Shown here piece by piece: positions 27,170-37,023 of a stretch of 55,392 bases of DNA. Position numbers and translations under genes: made by a program. The number at the start of each line of letters is the position of its first letter. Positions within the stretch are counted from its first letter, which is position 1. The DNA lies in NCBI GenBank assembly GCA_947574055.1, contig CANPIC010000016.1, positions 1-55,392 on the forward strand, read 5' to 3'. This stretch comes from an uncultured bacterium. Lineage in GTDB: Bacteria > Bacillota > Clostridia > Lachnospirales > Lachnospiraceae. A model generated the notes under the pieces. It saw nothing but the letters and a program-made list of their open reading frames with translations. It was not told the origin of the DNA and made no database searches.

Positions 27170-27232
27170 GAACTTCCTGTTTTCTGTTTCACAGGATGCT
27201 GTGTCCTGTGTGCATAAGGTATCTGTCTGATC

Positions 27233-27760
27233 TCAGAGCACGACATCCGCGGGGACGCCATTCTGAGAGATGGTATCGGTGATAAGCTGGCGCATTTCGG
27301 TTTTTTCTTTTCCGAGAGCAAAGGCCAATTCGGAATACAGGTTGTCCTCCGCTGCCTTGAAATACCGCTCATCGGTGGCAGTGCTTTTCTTTCCCTGTTC
27401 GATGCGCTGCTTTCTGCGCAGATAAAGATTTTTGATAATACTGATGAGCGCCGTGGGATTGCAGCTGTGAATGGCTTCTTTATAAGCCTGCTCACGGAGC
27501 TTGTCATTCGTGATCCATGCAGCTTCCACTTCAGGGATCGTCCGTATGACTTCCCATGCCTGTTCTTCATCCAGCGCTTTGCGGAGTGTATGTTCCGGCG
27601 CATCTGTGGGAACATATAATTTTGCATTTTTGTTGTCAATAGGTATCAGCAGGTAATAGAGTCTGTTTTTGTCCGTATTCGGGAGATCCAGATGCAGGAT
27701 ATCATCAATCCGGCAGACTCCATTATTTGCCTTGATTACATAGTCACCGATTTCATACAC
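27233..27760 (-). CDS. CarD family transcriptional regulator
   Basis: A 175-aa protein with the N-terminal CarD/TRCF RNA-polymerase-interacting domain (VYEIGDYVIKANNGVCRI, then LYYLLIPIDNKNAKLYVP) and a helical C-terminal part that would touch upstream promoter DNA. The start is GTG at 27760 with AGGAGGG 6 nt upstream; a longer frame to 27853 would run through the leader hairpins and is unlikely. CarD proteins stabilise open promoter complexes. Its own mRNA seems to have a leader of about 290 nt with many hairpins. Confidence 0.85.
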   Translation of the reverse strand: MYEIGDYVIKANNGVCRIDDILHLDLPNTDKNRLYYLLIPIDNKNAKLYVPTDAPEHTLRKALDEEQAWEVIRTIPEVEAAWITNDKLREQAYKEAIHSCNPTALISIIKNLYLRRKQRIEQGKKSTATDERYFKAAEDNLYSELAFALGKEKTEMRQLITDTISQNGVPADVVL

Positions 27761-27764
27761 GACA

Positions 27765-28052
27765 ATCCCTCCTTTTTTGTGTGATGTTTTTTGGTAAAGT
27801 CTTACTCTTAATTCAGAACTGCGCATTTGCTGCGCTGTCCATACACAGGTCATGTATTTGCTGCAGCATGTGTATACAGCTTCTAAACGCCCACTTTTAT
27901 TGATGGTGGCGCTAATATGGCTGCCTGGGCGTCCGGGAAAATGAACTGATGAGTGAGAGAGCGGTAATGCTTTGGGTGATACCGCACAAACGAACAGCCA
28001 TCAGTGTGGCCTGTGGAAACGTATCATTTGTATGATAAGTAAAATAAAAATC
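27765..28052 (-). ncRNA. Long structured 5' leader of carD (candidate)
   Basis: Between the promoter at 28059 and the GTG at 27760 the minus-strand transcript can form at least five hairpins. They are TATCAT/ATGATA with loop ACAA, CTGATG/CATCAG enclosing GCGGTA/TACCGC, ACGCCC/GGGCGT, ATACACA/TGTGTAT, and GCGCA/TGCGC close to the start. No open frame in it looks real. The nested CTGATG stem with a large two-sided internal loop is the most riboswitch-like part. Class not recognised. Confidence 0.4.
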
Positions 28053-28058
28053 AATTTT

Positions 28059-28088
28059 ATTATATCATAAAAAATACACAAAAATCAA
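28059..28088 (-). promoter_or_regulatory. Promoter of carD
   Basis: Minus strand TTGATT (28088-28083), 18-nt T-rich spacer, TATAAT (28064-28059). Confidence 0.6.
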
Positions 28089-28134
28089 AGGTATTTTTCC
28101 ACAAAAATGCACAAGTAAAAAACAGCAGAATGAC

Positions 28135-28178
28135 GAAAAAAGAGGCTGTGCAGGGAAATATCTCCCCGCACAGCCCCT
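28135..28178 (-). terminator. Terminator of SASP gene
   Basis: GGCTGTGC (28144-28151) with GCACAGCC (28168-28175). On the minus strand it is followed by six T. Confidence 0.8.
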
Positions 28179-28199
28179 CCTTTGCTGCTTTTGGCCTGC

Positions 28200-28403
28200 T
28201 TATTTCATCTGCTCTTCCTGACGCTTGATCATTCTGCGGACCATTTCTCCGCCGATGCTGCCGGCTTCTTTGGAAGTCAGATCACCGTTGTAGCCTTCCT
28301 TTAAGCTGATACCCAGTTCAGATGCTACCTCTGTTTTAAAACGATCCATAGCGGCCTTTGCTTCAGGCACTTCTGTTCTATTGCTTCTGTTTGAACTTGC
28401 CAT
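28200..28403 (-). CDS. Small acid-soluble spore protein, alpha/beta type
   Basis: A 67-aa DNA-binding spore protein starting at MASSNRSNRTEVPEA (ATG at 28403, GGAGG 10 nt upstream). It has both family signatures: KTEVASELG, containing the germination-protease cleavage site, and LTSKEAGSIGGEMVRRMI. It coats spore DNA and protects it from UV and heat, then is degraded at germination. Its presence marks the organism as a spore former. Expression should be forespore-specific; a sigma-G-like promoter is visible upstream. Confidence 0.95.
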   Translation of the reverse strand: MASSNRSNRTEVPEAKAAMDRFKTEVASELGISLKEGYNGDLTSKEAGSIGGEMVRRMIKRQEEQMK

Positions 28404-28445
28404 GATACATTTACCTCCATTGATTTTTGTTTTTATCTGTCTATT

Positions 28446-28480
28446 CTTCAAGATAAGTCCTGGCTGTACTTATCCTGAAG
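28446..28480 (-). promoter_or_regulatory. Strong hairpin in SASP leader
   Basis: CTTCA-A-GATAAGT (28446-28458) pairs with ACTTATC-C-TGAAG (28468-28480) around a 9-nt loop. It lies between the promoter and the ribosome binding site, so it is probably an mRNA-stabilising 5' stem; a plus-strand terminator is unlikely because no T run follows. Confidence 0.5.
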
Positions 28481-28520
28481 ATTTTCTTCGTTCTAAGTAC
28501 CTGCCGCGCTTATCTGGTTT

Positions 28521-28549
28521 TAGTATGAGCAGAACAAATTGAATTATGA
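28521..28549 (-). promoter_or_regulatory. Sigma-G-like promoter of SASP gene
   Basis: Minus strand CATACTA (28527-28521) fits the sigma-G -10, with CATAA-type sequence about 16 nt further upstream as -35. Confidence 0.5.
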
Positions 28550-28570
28550 TGGTAACTTTTTCAAGAATTC

Positions 28571-28599
28571 TTGCGCTTTTAAAAGCCTTATGCTATAAT
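28571..28599 (+). promoter_or_regulatory. Promoter of tig-clp-lon block
   Basis: TTGCGC (28571-28576), 17-nt spacer, TATAAT (28594-28599), 93 bp before tig. Confidence 0.75.
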
Positions 28600-28691
28600 T
28601 CTAAAATGACTGTGAGTATGGGAGAATGTCCCATTTTTAAGATATCATAGGAAGCGCATAGAGAATGTGGCAAATGAAGGAGGAAGCTAAC

Positions 28692-29984
28692 ATGAGCTTA
28701 CAGGTAGAAAAACTGGAACATAATATGGCACGTCTGACGATTGAGGTTCCCGCAGAGGAACTGGAAAAAGCAATCCAGAAAGTATATCAGAAAACAAAAA
28801 ACAGGATCAGTGTTCCGGGATTCAGAAAAGGCAAAGTGCCCCGCAATGTCATCGAGAGAATGTATGGCAAAGAAGTATTTTATGAAGATGCGGCAAACGA
28901 ACTGGTTGCGGATGCTTATGAAAATGCGCTGGAAGAGTGTGAGGAAAAGATCGTTTCCTCTCCCAAGATTGCTGTGACACAGCTCGAGGCAGGACAACCT
29001 TTTATTTTTACAGCGGAAGTGGCTCTGAAACCCGAAGTCAGACTGGGCAAATACAAAGGTGTGAAAATAGAGGCACAGTCAGTGGAAGTGACAGAAGAAG
29101 AGATCGGGAAGGAACTCGCCAGAGAACAGGAGAACAATGCCAGAACAGTGGAAGTGGAAGGGCGTGCGGTAGAAAACGGCGATATTACGACCATAGATTT
29201 TGAAGGTTTTGTGGACGGTGAGGCATTTGAAGGCGGCAAAGGTGAGAACTATCCGCTGACGATCGGTTCCGGTGCATTTATTCCCGGGTTTGAAGAACAG
29301 CTTATTGGCAAGAATAAGGATGACGAGGTAGAGGTAAAAGTAACATTCCCCGAGGATTATCATGCGGAAGAGTTAAAGGGGAAAGAGGCACTCTTTAAGG
29401 TTGTGATCCGGGAAGTGAAGACAAAGGAACTGCCGGAACTGGATGATGAATTTGCTGCGGAAGTATCCGAATATGATACACTGGCAGAATATAAGGAAGA
29501 TATCAAAAAGAAATTAGCGGAGAAGAAAGAACAGGAAGCAAAGGCAGCGAAAGAAGAGGCCGTGGTGGATGCCATTATCGCGGATGCGGATATGGAGATA
29601 CCGGATGCCATGCTGGAGACGCAGCAGAGACAGATCGTGGATGAGTTTGCGCAGAGACTGCGTATGCAGGGACTTTCTCTGGAGCAGTATTTCCAGGTGA
29701 CGGGACTGGATGCCGCGAAGCTGATGGAACAGGTGAAACCGCAGGCACTCAAACGGATTCAGTCCAGACTGGTGCTGGAGGCAGTGGCAGCGGCAGAAGG
29801 CATTACCGCTTCGGATGAGGACTATGAGAAAGAGATCGCCAGAATGGCGGAAGTCTATAATATGGAAGCAGATCAGGTAAAAGAGCGGCTGGGTGATCAT
29901 GAAAAGGCGAAACAGCAGATGCTGGACGATCTGGCTGTCAGCAAAGCGGCAGACTTTGTAGTCAGCGAAGCAAAGGAAGCATAG
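28692..29984 (+). CDS. tig: Trigger factor
   Basis: A 430-aa ribosome-bound chaperone with peptidyl-prolyl isomerase activity. The N-terminal domain has the ribosome signature VPGFRKGKVPRNVIE (about residue 43). The FKBP-like domain has VENGDITTIDFEGFVDGEAF and SGAFIPGFEEQLIG. The long C-terminal helical arms run from residue 245. The ATG at 28692 has GGAGG upstream; an in-frame ATG at 28665 is too early. Position directly before clpP-clpX is standard in Firmicutes. Confidence 0.96.
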   Translation: MSLQVEKLEHNMARLTIEVPAEELEKAIQKVYQKTKNRISVPGFRKGKVPRNVIERMYGKEVFYEDAANELVADAYENALEECEEKIVSSPKIAVTQLEAGQPFIFTAEVALKPEVRLGKYKGVKIEAQSVEVTEEEIGKELAREQENNARTVEVEGRAVENGDITTIDFEGFVDGEAFEGGKGENYPLTIGSGAFIPGFEEQLIGKNKDDEVEVKVTFPEDYHAEELKGKEALFKVVIREVKTKELPELDDEFAAEVSEYDTLAEYKEDIKKKLAEKKEQEAKAAKEEAVVDAIIADADMEIPDAMLETQQRQIVDEFAQRLRMQGLSLEQYFQVTGLDAAKLMEQVKPQALKRIQSRLVLEAVAAAEGITASDEDYEKEIARMAEVYNMEADQVKERLGDHEKAKQQMLDDLAVSKAADFVVSEAKEA

Positions 29985-30074
29985 GTTTTGCAGTGTATAT
30001 CTGATTATATGGGCGTTTAGGTATATTTTTCGGCTGCCGGGAATAAACTTAAAAACGGCAAGGAGGCATATAGA

Positions 30075-30665
30075 ATGAGTTTGGTACCTTATGTCATTGA
30101 ACAGACGAGCAGGGGCGAGCGTTCCTACGATATTTATTCAAGACTTTTAAAAGACAGAATCATTTTTCTGGGAGAAGAAGTGAACGAAGTGACGGCCAGC
30201 CTGACTGTGGCGCAGATGCTGTTTCTGGAAGCGGAAGACCCGGAGAAGGATATTCAGCTTTATATCAACAGCCCGGGCGGCAGCGTGACGGCGGGACTGG
30301 CTATCTATGATACCATGCAGTATATTAAGTGTGATGTGGCCACGATCTGTATCGGTATGGCGGCCAGCATGGGTGCATTTCTGCTGGCAGGCGGCACAAA
30401 GGGTAAGAGAAGCGCGCTGCCCAATGCGGAGATCATGATCCACCAGCCGCTGGGTGGTACGAAGGGACAGGCAACAGAGATCGAGATCGCTGCCAGGCAT
30501 ATCCTGAAGACAAAAGAAAAGCTGAACAGGATGCTGGCGGAGAATACAGGACAGTCTTATGAGGTGATCTGTGCGGATACGGAGCGGGATAACTGGAAGA
30601 GTGCCCGGGAGGCACAGGAGTATGGCCTGATCGATAATGTATTTACCTTCCGGCCGAAAGAATAG
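30075..30665 (+). CDS. clpP: ATP-dependent Clp protease proteolytic subunit
   Basis: A 196-aa serine protease that forms the 14-mer chamber of ClpXP. The triad is S98 in [10 protein letters not shown]123 in MIHQPLGG and D168 in [21 protein letters not shown] and [15 protein letters not shown] are typical. GGAGG lies 10 nt before the ATG. It is 20 bp upstream of clpX, so the two are cotranscribed. Confidence 0.97.
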   Translation: MSLVPYVIEQTSRGERSYDIYSRLLKDRIIFLGEEVNEVTASLTVAQMLFLEAEDPEKDIQLYINSPGGSVTAGLAIYDTMQYIKCDVATICIGMAASMGAFLLAGGTKGKRSALPNAEIMIHQPLGGTKGQATEIEIAARHILKTKEKLNRMLAENTGQSYEVICADTERDNWKSAREAQEYGLIDNVFTFRPKE

Positions 30666-30685
30666 GTAAGGAGATAGTAGGATCA

Positions 30686-31939
30686 ATGACTAAAAATTCT
30701 GACGATAAAGTAAGATGCTCTTTTTGCAATAAGGCACAGGAACAGGTCAGAAAGCTGATTGCGGGGCCGGCAGGCGTATATATTTGTGATGAATGTGTGG
30801 ATATCTGCGCGGAAATCATGGAGGAGGAGTACGAAGAAAGTCCCGTGGATGACGGGATGGAGATCAATCTGCTGAAACCGGTGGAGATCAAGGATTTCCT
30901 GGATGAATATGTGATCGGTCAGGAAGTGGCAAAGAAAGTATTGTCAGTAGCGGTTTACAATCATTACAAGCGCGTGCTGGCTCCCCGGGATCTCAATGAT
31001 GTGGAACTGCAAAAGAGTAATATCCTTATGGTGGGGCCTACCGGTTCCGGTAAGACTTATCTGGCGCAGACACTTGCCAAGATCATCAATGTCCCGTTTG
31101 CAATCGCGGATGCCACCACACTGACCGAGGCCGGTTATGTGGGTGAGGATGTGGAAAATATCCTGCTGAAGCTGATCCAGGCTGCGGAATATGATGTGGA
31201 ACGCGCCCAGTACGGCATCATTTATATAGATGAAATAGATAAAATCACCAAAAAAGGAGAGAATGTTTCTATTACAAGAGACGTCTCCGGTGAGGGCGTG
31301 CAGCAGGCTCTGCTGAAGATTGTGGAGGGTACTGTGGCCAGTGTACCGCCTCAGGGCGGAAGGAAGCATCCCCATCAGGAGCTGATTCAGATTGATACGT
31401 CTAATATTCTGTTTATATGCGGCGGCGCTTTCGATGGTTTGGACAAGATTGTGGAAGAGAGGCTGAATCACAAGATCATCGGTTTCAATGCCAAGATGGG
31501 GAAAAGAACCACCAAAGAGATCGGTGAGATCCTGGGTGAAGTGACACCGCAGGATCTGGTAAAATTCGGGCTGATCCCTGAGTTTGTGGGCAGGGTGCCG
31601 ATCAACGTATCTCTGGAAGGCCTGGATGAAGAGGCACTGATACGGATTCTGAAAGAACCCCGGAATGCATTGGTAAAGCAGTATCAGAGGCTGTTTTCCT
31701 TTGACAATGTGGAGCTGCGCTTTGAGGATGATGCCATTGTGGAGATCGCCAGAAAAGCACTGGAAAGAAAGACCGGCGCCAGAGGACTGCGTTCCATTAT
31801 GGAAAATGTATTGATGGATGTCATGTACCAGATACCATCCGATGACACGATACAGCTTTGTGTGATCACGAAGGAAGTGATAGAGGGCACAAGCGAGCCG
31901 TTGGTGGTACATCGGGAACCGGCAAGAAAAGCGAAGTAA
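30686..31939 (+). CDS. clpX: ATP-dependent Clp protease ATP-binding subunit ClpX
   Basis: A 417-aa AAA+ unfoldase. The N-terminal zinc finger has four Cys (CSFCNKAQ and [10 protein letters not shown]). Then Walker A GPTGSGKT, Walker [11 protein letters not shown], the ClpP-binding loop in the [11 protein letters not shown] region, and the sensor-2 segment [16 protein letters not shown]. It unfolds tagged substrates and feeds ClpP, encoded just upstream. A stable hairpin follows. Confidence 0.97.
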   Translation: MTKNSDDKVRCSFCNKAQEQVRKLIAGPAGVYICDECVDICAEIMEEEYEESPVDDGMEINLLKPVEIKDFLDEYVIGQEVAKKVLSVAVYNHYKRVLAPRDLNDVELQKSNILMVGPTGSGKTYLAQTLAKIINVPFAIADATTLTEAGYVGEDVENILLKLIQAAEYDVERAQYGIIYIDEIDKITKKGENVSITRDVSGEGVQQALLKIVEGTVASVPPQGGRKHPHQELIQIDTSNILFICGGAFDGLDKIVEERLNHKIIGFNAKMGKRTTKEIGEILGEVTPQDLVKFGLIPEFVGRVPINVSLEGLDEEALIRILKEPRNALVKQYQRLFSFDNVELRFEDDAIVEIARKALERKTGARGLRSIMENVLMDVMYQIPSDDTIQLCVITKEVIEGTSEPLVVHREPARKAK

Positions 31940-31950
31940 TACCGGAAGAG

Positions 31951-31980
31951 AAAGCGCCGCTAAGGATTAGCGGCGCTTTA
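31951..31980 (+). terminator. Hairpin between clpX and lon
   Basis: AAAGCGCCGCTA (31951-31962) pairs with TAGCGGCGCTTT (31968-31979) without mismatch around a 5-nt loop. Few T follow, so it may be only a partial terminator or an RNA-processing stem. An inverted repeat GCAGTT/AACTGC (about 32031-32057) lies between it and lon. Confidence 0.6.
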
Positions 31981-32075
31981 TGTCTCATACAGATTATAAA
32001 TCCGATATCGAGAGTATTACAAAAAAAGCGGCAGTTTCGGTAGTTTGTCTGAACTGCTACTGTAAAGGAGTACGA

Positions 32076-34457
32076 ATGAACATAGAAGAAAACAGATATG
32101 AGATTCCGGCAGTCGCACTTCGTGGCATGACCATTTTGCCGGATATGATCATACATTTTGACCTGAGCAGAAAAAAATCAATTCAGGCTGTGGAACAGGC
32201 CATGAGTACGGATCAGAAACTGCTGGTGGTCACACAACAAGACCCAAATACGGAAGATCCGGCATACAAAGATATGTACGAGGTGGGTACGGTGGCGGTC
32301 ATCAGACAGATCACCAGGCTGCCCAACGATATCATCCGGGTGCTGGCGGAAGGCAGGAACCGGGCAAAACTTCTGGCTTTTTCGGAAGAGGTGACGGAGT
32401 ATCTGCTGGCCAGGATCGAAGAGGCACCCAGGGGTGCAAAACTGGCGGAATATGAGGAGGAGGCCGGTCTGCGGGAACTGCGTTCCCTTTTTGAACGGTA
32501 CAGTCAGTACTATCCCAAAGTAGGGAAAAATCTTACCCCCAGGGTACAGGAAGCATCTGCGCTGGAATATCTGATTGATGAGATTACCAGTAATATACCG
32601 CTGCATTATGAGAATAAACAGTCGATTCTGGGAGAATTGGATCTGCGGGAGCGCTTTACGCTTCTTTGTCAGATTCTGCTGAATGAGGTGGAAGTGGCCC
32701 GGGTGCGGGCAGATCTGTCGGAGAAGATTCGTTCGAGAGTGGAACGCAATCAAAAGGAATATTTGTTACGGGAACAGCTTCATTTTATCAGGGAAGAACT
32801 GGGAGAGGAAAACACCCTTTCTGATGCAGAGCAGTTTCTGGAAGATCTGAAGAAACTGAAAGCGCCCAAAGAGGTGAAAGACAAGATCAAAAAAGAGATC
32901 AGTCGCTTCCAGAACATTGCGGCCAGCAGTTCGGAAAGTGCGGTGGAGCGGGGATATATAGAGACTTTGTTGGAGCTTCCCTGGGATAAGGCATCCCGGG
33001 ATAGTACGGATATCACAAGAGCGGAAGAAATTCTGGAGGAGGATCATTACGGTCTGGAAAAAGTGAAGGAGCGGATCCTGGAATTTCTGGCAGTCAGAAG
33101 TCTGACCAGACGGGGGGACAGCCCGATTCTCTGTCTGGTAGGCCCTCCCGGAACCGGTAAGACATCCATAGCCAGAAGTGTGGCCAGAGCCCTGAATAAG
33201 AAATATATCCGCATCTGTCTGGGCGGTGTCAGGGATGAGGCCGAGATCAGAGGGCATCGGCGCACGTATGTGGGTGCCATGCCGGGCCGGATTGCCACAG
33301 GCCTGCGGCAGGCAGGGGTGAAGAATCCGCTGATGCTGCTGGATGAGATCGACAAGGCCGGCAATGACAGGCGGGGCGATACGGCCTCTGCACTGCTGGA
33401 AGTCCTGGACGGAGAGCAGAACAGCAAATTTCGGGATCATTATGTGGAGATTCCTCTGGATCTGTCGGAGGTATTGTTCCTGGCTACAGCCAATTCGGTA
33501 TCTTCCATTCCCCGGCCTTTGCTGGATCGTATGGAACTGATCGAAGTGACGAGTTATACCGCCAATGAAAAATTTCATATTGCCAAAGAGCATCTGCTGG
33601 AGAAACAGTTTGAAAAGAACGGCCTCACAGTTGATCAGCTTGATATTACCGACAATGCCCTGCAGCTGATGATCCGGCGCTATACAAGGGAGGCCGGTGT
33701 CCGGGAACTGGAACGTAAGATCGGCCAGATCTGCAGAAAGGCGGCCCGGGAAATCCTGCAGTCCGGCAAGGATAAGACCATACGGGTGACGAAACAGAAT
33801 CTGGAACGTTTTCTGGGCAAGGAGAAATATACCCAGGATAAAATCGGGGAAAAGGATGAGGTGGGCATCGTCAGAGGGCTGGCCTGGACCAGTGTGGGCG
33901 GCGATACTCTGGAGATCGAGGTCAATATCATGCCGGGCAAGGGCGAGATTGATCTGACCGGGCAGATGGGGGATGTGATGAAGGAGTCAGCGCTGACCGG
34001 GATCAGCTTTATCCGTTCGATCGCCAAAGAACACAAGATTGCGGCAGATGCCTTTAAGAAAAATGATTTTCATATCCATATTCCGGAAGGCGCGGTGCCC
34101 AAAGACGGTCCCAGCGCCGGTATTACGATGGCGACAGCGGTATTTTCCGCTCTGACAGGCCGGCCGGTGTATGCTTGCGTGGCTATGACGGGAGAGGTAA
34201 CGCTGCGTGGGCGGGTACTGCCGATCGGCGGCCTCAAAGAAAAGATACTGGCAGCCAAAACCGCCGGTATTAAGAAGGTACTGGTGCCGGCAGAAAATGA
34301 AAAGGATATCCAGGAGATTTCACGGGAGATCAAATCAGGGCTGGAGATCGTCTATGTGAAGCATATGGAAGAAGTGCTGAAACACGCGCTGGTGAAAAAG
34401 AGCGGATCTGCGGCTTCCGGAAAAAAGGAAAAAGCGGATGCCGGGGAGGTACACTGA
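32076..34457 (+). CDS. lon: Endopeptidase La (Lon protease)
   Basis: A 793-aa ATP-dependent protease from the ATG at 32076 (AAAGGAG 7 nt upstream; an earlier ATG at 31980 lies on the hairpin). Substrate-binding N-domain to about 200 ([16 protein letters not shown]), AAA+ module with [13 protein letters not shown] and [11 protein letters not shown], protease domain with catalytic S680 in [14 protein letters not shown] and the dyad Lys in the [10 protein letters not shown] segment. Degrades damaged and regulatory proteins. Coding stops 1 nt before the engB start. Confidence 0.97.
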   Translation: MNIEENRYEIPAVALRGMTILPDMIIHFDLSRKKSIQAVEQAMSTDQKLLVVTQQDPNTEDPAYKDMYEVGTVAVIRQITRLPNDIIRVLAEGRNRAKLLAFSEEVTEYLLARIEEAPRGAKLAEYEEEAGLRELRSLFERYSQYYPKVGKNLTPRVQEASALEYLIDEITSNIPLHYENKQSILGELDLRERFTLLCQILLNEVEVARVRADLSEKIRSRVERNQKEYLLREQLHFIREELGEENTLSDAEQFLEDLKKLKAPKEVKDKIKKEISRFQNIAASSSESAVERGYIETLLELPWDKASRDSTDITRAEEILEEDHYGLEKVKERILEFLAVRSLTRRGDSPILCLVGPPGTGKTSIARSVARALNKKYIRICLGGVRDEAEIRGHRRTYVGAMPGRIATGLRQAGVKNPLMLLDEIDKAGNDRRGDTASALLEVLDGEQNSKFRDHYVEIPLDLSEVLFLATANSVSSIPRPLLDRMELIEVTSYTANEKFHIAKEHLLEKQFEKNGLTVDQLDITDNALQLMIRRYTREAGVRELERKIGQICRKAAREILQSGKDKTIRVTKQNLERFLGKEKYTQDKIGEKDEVGIVRGLAWTSVGGDTLEIEVNIMPGKGEIDLTGQMGDVMKESALTGISFIRSIAKEHKIAADAFKKNDFHIHIPEGAVPKDGPSAGITMATAVFSALTGRPVYACVAMTGEVTLRGRVLPIGGLKEKILAAKTAGIKKVLVPAENEKDIQEISREIKSGLEIVYVKHMEEVLKHALVKKSGSAASGKKEKADAGEVH

Positions 34458-34458
34458 T

Positions 34459-35073
34459 ATGGTGATCAGGCAGGTGAGTCTGGAAACAGTGTGTGGGATT
34501 ACCAGCAAATTGCCGGAGAATACGAAACCGGAGGCTGCGTTTGCGGGCAAGAGCAATGTGGGAAAATCATCTCTGATCAATGCCCTGATGAACCGTAAGT
34601 CTCTGGCGCGTACCAGCGCCCAGCCGGGAAAGACACAGACGATTAATTTTTATAAGATCAATGACGAAATGTATTTTGTGGATCTGCCGGGATATGGCTA
34701 TGCGAAAGCACCGGAGGAGATCAAGGCACAGTGGGGCAAGATGATAGAGCGCTATCTGCATAAATCACGGATGTTAAAGATTGTCTTTTTGCTGGTGGAT
34801 ATCCGGCATGCCCCATCGGCTAATGACAGGATCATGTATGAATGGATCACCGGGCAGAATTACAGGCCGGTCATCATCGCCACCAAGCTGGATAAGATCA
34901 AAAGAAGCCAGATTCAGAAACAGATCAGGGAAATCCGGCAGGGGCTGGGGGCGCCGCAGGATACGACGGTGATCCCTTTTTCCGCGCTGACCAGACAGGG
35001 GCGGGAGGAGATATGGGAGCTGCTTGACAGTTGTGTGGCTGAAGCGGGAGAAGGAAACGGGCAGGAGGCGTAA
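34459..35073 (+). CDS. yihA: Ribosome biogenesis GTP-binding protein YsxC/EngB
   Basis: A 204-aa TRAFAC GTPase for 50S ribosome assembly. G1 AGKSNVGKSSL, G2 region SAQPGKTQTINF, G3 DLPGYGYAKAP, G4 ATKLDKIK, G5 FSALTRQGR. The ATG at 34459 follows GGAGG and overlaps nothing; the lon stop is 1 nt upstream. The lon-engB pairing is common in Firmicutes. Confidence 0.95.
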   Translation: MVIRQVSLETVCGITSKLPENTKPEAAFAGKSNVGKSSLINALMNRKSLARTSAQPGKTQTINFYKINDEMYFVDLPGYGYAKAPEEIKAQWGKMIERYLHKSRMLKIVFLLVDIRHAPSANDRIMYEWITGQNYRPVIIATKLDKIKRSQIQKQIREIRQGLGAPQDTTVIPFSALTRQGREEIWELLDSCVAEAGEGNGQEA

Positions 35074-36243
35074 ATGATGAGACGGTCTTTGAAACGTTAT
35101 GCCAAAGTATTTCTTAATCTGGCGCTGGCAGTGGTATTGCTGCTACTGTGCATTCTTGTGGTGCCAAAGCTGCTGGTGTTTTTCCTGCCTTTTCTGATCG
35201 GCTGGGTGATCGCGGCGATCGCCAATCCGCCGGTGCGTTTTTTTGAGGAGAAACTACGGATCAGACGCAAAGCGGGATCAGCATTTGTGATTACGACAGT
35301 GATCGCGCTGGTGATACTATGTGGTTATCTGCTGCTTTCACGACTGATCTCTGCCGGGATCGGATTTGTGGAGATATTGCCCGAATTGTGGCAGAATCTA
35401 GAGGCTGATTTCCGGGAGATCGGAGAGAATCTCAGCGTGATCTATAACGGGCTGCCGGAGGATATCAGGCAGAATATCATAAAGATCGGGCAGGAGATGG
35501 ACGTTTATATCGCGGAACTGGTCAGTACCATTGGGACCCCTACTGTCAATGCGGTGGGCAATTTTGCCAGGAATATCCCGAGTATGGTAATCAATGTGAT
35601 CATGTGTATTTTGTCCGCCTATTTTTTTATTGCGGAAAAAGAAGCCATCGGTCAATTCTGGCAACGGTGTATCCCGGCAAGGATACGGGATAAATGGCGG
35701 ATTGTATGTGACAGCCTGAAAAATGCGGTGGGCGGTTATTTCAAGGCACAGCTTAAGATAGAACTGTGGATTTTTCTGCTGTTGCTGGTCGGCTTTTTTC
35801 TGCTGCGGATTCCCTATGCCCCTTTGGTTGCCTTTCTGATCGCAGTACTGGATTTCCTGCCCTTTTTTGGGACCGGAGCGGTGATGGTGCCATGGGCGGT
35901 AATCAAGATCCTGAGCGCGGATTATGAAATGGCACTCTGGCTGCTGGTTATCTGGGGTGTGGGCCAGCTGGTCAGGCAGATTATTCAGCCCAAGATTGTG
36001 GGGGATTCCGTGGGCATCGAGCCCCTGCCGACCCTGATTCTGCTCTACATCGGATATAAGTGTGCCAGTGTGTTAGGGATGATACTGGCGATTCCCATAG
36101 GGATCATTCTCATCAATATGAATCGGGCAGGTATTTTCGATACATGGAAGATGAGTATCCGGATACTGGCGGCGGGCCTGGATCATTTCCGCAGATTTGA
36201 CGAAGAAGACAAAGAGATCTTGAGAGAAGAGGAAAAAGGATAA
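35074..36243 (+). CDS. AI-2E family transporter, sporulation YtvI-like
   Basis: A 389-aa membrane protein with about eight helices and the central soluble region of the AI-2E/PerM family (DFLPFFGTGAVMVPWAVIK and IQPKIVGDSVGIEPLPTLI are the signatures). Among Clostridia the versions of this length match the sporulation integral membrane protein YtvI. What it transports is not known. Its start follows the engB stop without a gap, and its stop adjoins the truA GTG, so the three are translated as one unit. Confidence 0.8.
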   Translation: MMRRSLKRYAKVFLNLALAVVLLLLCILVVPKLLVFFLPFLIGWVIAAIANPPVRFFEEKLRIRRKAGSAFVITTVIALVILCGYLLLSRLISAGIGFVEILPELWQNLEADFREIGENLSVIYNGLPEDIRQNIIKIGQEMDVYIAELVSTIGTPTVNAVGNFARNIPSMVINVIMCILSAYFFIAEKEAIGQFWQRCIPARIRDKWRIVCDSLKNAVGGYFKAQLKIELWIFLLLLVGFFLLRIPYAPLVAFLIAVLDFLPFFGTGAVMVPWAVIKILSADYEMALWLLVIWGVGQLVRQIIQPKIVGDSVGIEPLPTLILLYIGYKCASVLGMILAIPIGIILINMNRAGIFDTWKMSIRILAAGLDHFRRFDEEDKEILREEEKG

Positions 36244-37023
36244 GTGGCGGAGCGCAATTTTAAGATCATACTGCAGTACGAGGGGACACGTTACCAGGGC
36301 TGGCAGAAGCAGGAAAGTACAGAAAATACCATACAGGGCAGGCTGGAAAGACTGCTGTCCAAAATGGTGGGGGCAAAAGTGCAGGTGAACGGTTCAGGCA
36401 GGACCGATGCCGGCGTCCATGCGCTGGGGCAGTGCGCCAGTTTTCATCTGGACACAGAGCGCTCCTGCCGGGAGATTATGGAATATATGAACAGATACCT
36501 GCCGGAAGATATTGCGGTGATTGCAGTAAAGGAGATGCCGGAGCGTTTTCACAGCAGGCTCAATGCCGTGAGCAAGACCTATCTGTACCGGGTATTGAAT
36601 ACGGATATTCCGCATGTATTTGACAGAAGATATGTGTATGTGTTTCCGGGGCCGCTGGATGTGGAAGCGATGAGAAGAGCCTCGTCATACCTGATTGGCA
36701 CCCATGATTTCCGGGCTTTTACATCTGCTAAAAAATCCAGGAAATCCACGGTGCGCACAATTCAGAAGATAGAGATTGAAAAAACGGGGGAGGAGATACG
36801 GTTTGTTTATAAGGGTGACGGGTTTCTGTATCATATGGTCAGGATTTTAACCGGCACACTTTTGGAGACAGGCACGGGGGAGAGAAAGCCGGAAGATATG
36901 CAGACTATCATGGACAGAGGAATGCGGGATGGCGCGGGTGCGCTTGTTCCTGCAAAAGGACTCACACTTGTGGAAGTTGGGTACAATGATAGGAGCTTCT
37001 ATGAAAATAAAGGAAAGTGGTAA
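36244..37023 (+). CDS. truA: tRNA pseudouridine(38-40) synthase TruA
   Basis: A 259-aa enzyme that converts U38-U40 in tRNA anticodon arms to pseudouridine. The catalytic Asp is D55 in NGSGRTDAGVHALGQ. LQYEGTRYQGWQKQ opens the protein, and GDGFLYHMVRILTGTLLETG is the conserved C-terminal motif. The start is GTG at 36244, directly after the stop of the YtvI-like gene, with GGAAAAAGGA as ribosome binding site. Confidence 0.95.
   Translation: MAERNFKIILQYEGTRYQGWQKQESTENTIQGRLERLLSKMVGAKVQVNGSGRTDAGVHALGQCASFHLDTERSCREIMEYMNRYLPEDIAVIAVKEMPERFHSRLNAVSKTYLYRVLNTDIPHVFDRRYVYVFPGPLDVEAMRRASSYLIGTHDFRAFTSAKKSRKSTVRTIQKIEIEKTGEEIRFVYKGDGFLYHMVRILTGTLLETGTGERKPEDMQTIMDRGMRDGAGALVPAKGLTLVEVGYNDRSFYENKGKW

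Noticed and set aside
27930..28005. Hammerhead-like CTGATGAG followed by CGAA upstream of carD (plus strand)
   Set aside because: Stem II does not pair next to the core, the second core box is CGAAC rather than GAAA, and stem III with a cleavage site is missing.
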